This document shows positions 63,388 to 64,000 of a stretch of DNA of 64,000 bases, one piece after another. The stretch is taken from positions 22,582,158 to 22,646,157 of the forward strand of contig NC_037597.1 of NCBI RefSeq assembly GCF_003073045.1. The letters run 5' to 3'. The notes below the pieces were generated by a model. The model saw nothing but the letters and a program-made list of their open reading frames with translations. It was not told the DNA's origin and searched no databases. Source of the DNA: Pomacea canaliculata. Its lineage: Eukaryota; Mollusca; Gastropoda; Architaenioglossa; Ampullariidae. A program made the position numbers and the translations under genes. Position 1 is the stretch's first letter; each line of letters starts with the position of its first letter.

Positions 63388-64000
63388 CTAAAGTTCTGTG
63401 TGTTTATCCATCTTCTTCATTTCAGCATTATCTGAAAGAGCAGGGTGAGCACCAGTAGAATCACTGGCATGGCCACCTGCTTGTGGGGCAGCAGCTTCTA
63501 TTTCCATCTCTGCGTTTTTCTTTGTGGAAACTGCTGCCTCTGAATGCTGAGCTGCACCAGAGGTGTGTGACCTGCGTTCCTTGCCAGAATACAGACGAGA
63601 ATGTTGTAGCTCCAACATTGTATTTCGGATGTCAGAATCTGCATCCTCTTTTTCTGCCATCATTTTTATCCCTGTCCCTGTGGCTCCTTGCATGGTCATG
63701 TCACAGTCAGTACCATCACACATCGAAGATGAATCTGTTAAAAAAAAGCAATTTTTTTTTTTTGTCTGGAGTTCACTCCTTAAATTTTATTTTTGGCATT
63801 ACTTTAAAGATGTTTCTGAAGCATTGAGAGCTTTTTTTAATATCATTTCAAGCATGGTTACAAAGATATGCCATTATATACAAAGAATATCAAGACCACT
63901 TTATGCTAATACAGTGGGACATGAGGTAAGAGCAAATCATTGCTTTCTACTTACAGCAAAAAGCAAAAGCAATAGAATCTTCTTTTGCCTGACATTCTTC
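63388..64000 (-). CDS. 3' end of an unidentified gene (two exons, partial)
   Basis: Last exon 63388-63734, stop TAG at 63388-63390, preceded by a T-rich acceptor. The exon before it runs from the window edge to a GTAAGT donor (63955-64000 partial), and the phases match (1 then 2). The visible C-terminus is about 130 residues, hydrophilic and probably disordered. It is rich in Ala, Glu, Met and Lys, with no transmembrane segment or recognised domain, and ends in DKHTEL. The upstream piece reads EECQAKEDSIAFAFC. I do not recognise the family; the remainder lies to the right. Confidence 0.6.

Noticed and set aside
1-64000. CRISPR arrays, bacterial operons, phage or toxin systems
   Set aside because: No such structure. 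The window is intron-rich metazoan DNA.

Overview
The window is eukaryotic nuclear DNA. Genes are split into many short exons with GT..AG introns, the background is AT-rich, and introns carry tRNA-derived SINEs and miniature inverted-repeat elements. The gene content (PRDX5-like, RGS22-like, CHURC1-like, a two-pore K+ channel) and the repeat style suggest a lophotrochozoan, probably a mollusc such as a gastropod. That is an inference from gene families, not a database match. All gene models were built by hand from frame, splice sites and family resemblance. Exon phases were checked and close exactly for the four complete genes.

Layout, left to right. (1) 2829-8613, minus: complete six-exon peroxiredoxin-5 gene (191 aa) with a mitochondrial-type N-terminus. 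The peroxidatic Cys is kept, but the family's Pro, Thr and Arg active-site partners read Leu, Asn and Lys. (2) About 8614-11800: divergent intergenic and promoter region. (3) 11803-40435, plus: RGS22-like gene, 29 mutually phase-compatible coding exons, about 1383 aa, four RGS-type helical modules, plus four further in-phase microexon candidates. Its introns hold several hairpin elements. (4) 33637-37100, nested in the last large RGS22 intron on the same strand: a small DUF4806-like gene or pseudogene, with a piggyBac-like element in its last intron and a long foldback element inside that. (5) 43051-45303, plus: four-exon Churchill (CHURC1) zinc-binding protein. (6) 47697-54780, minus: six-exon two-pore-domain K+ channel of 321 aa, convergent with CHURC1. 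(7) About 54781-63387: mostly non-coding, with GC-richer patches that may be 5' exons or promoters, low-complexity tracts and a SINE. (8) 63388-64000, minus: the last two exons of an unidentified gene that runs off the right edge.

The genes do not form an evident pathway; this is an ordinary stretch of metazoan chromosome. The points most worth checking are the altered PRDX5 active site, the microexon cluster near the 3' end of RGS22, and the nested DUF4806-like locus flanked by a direct repeat and invaded by transposons.
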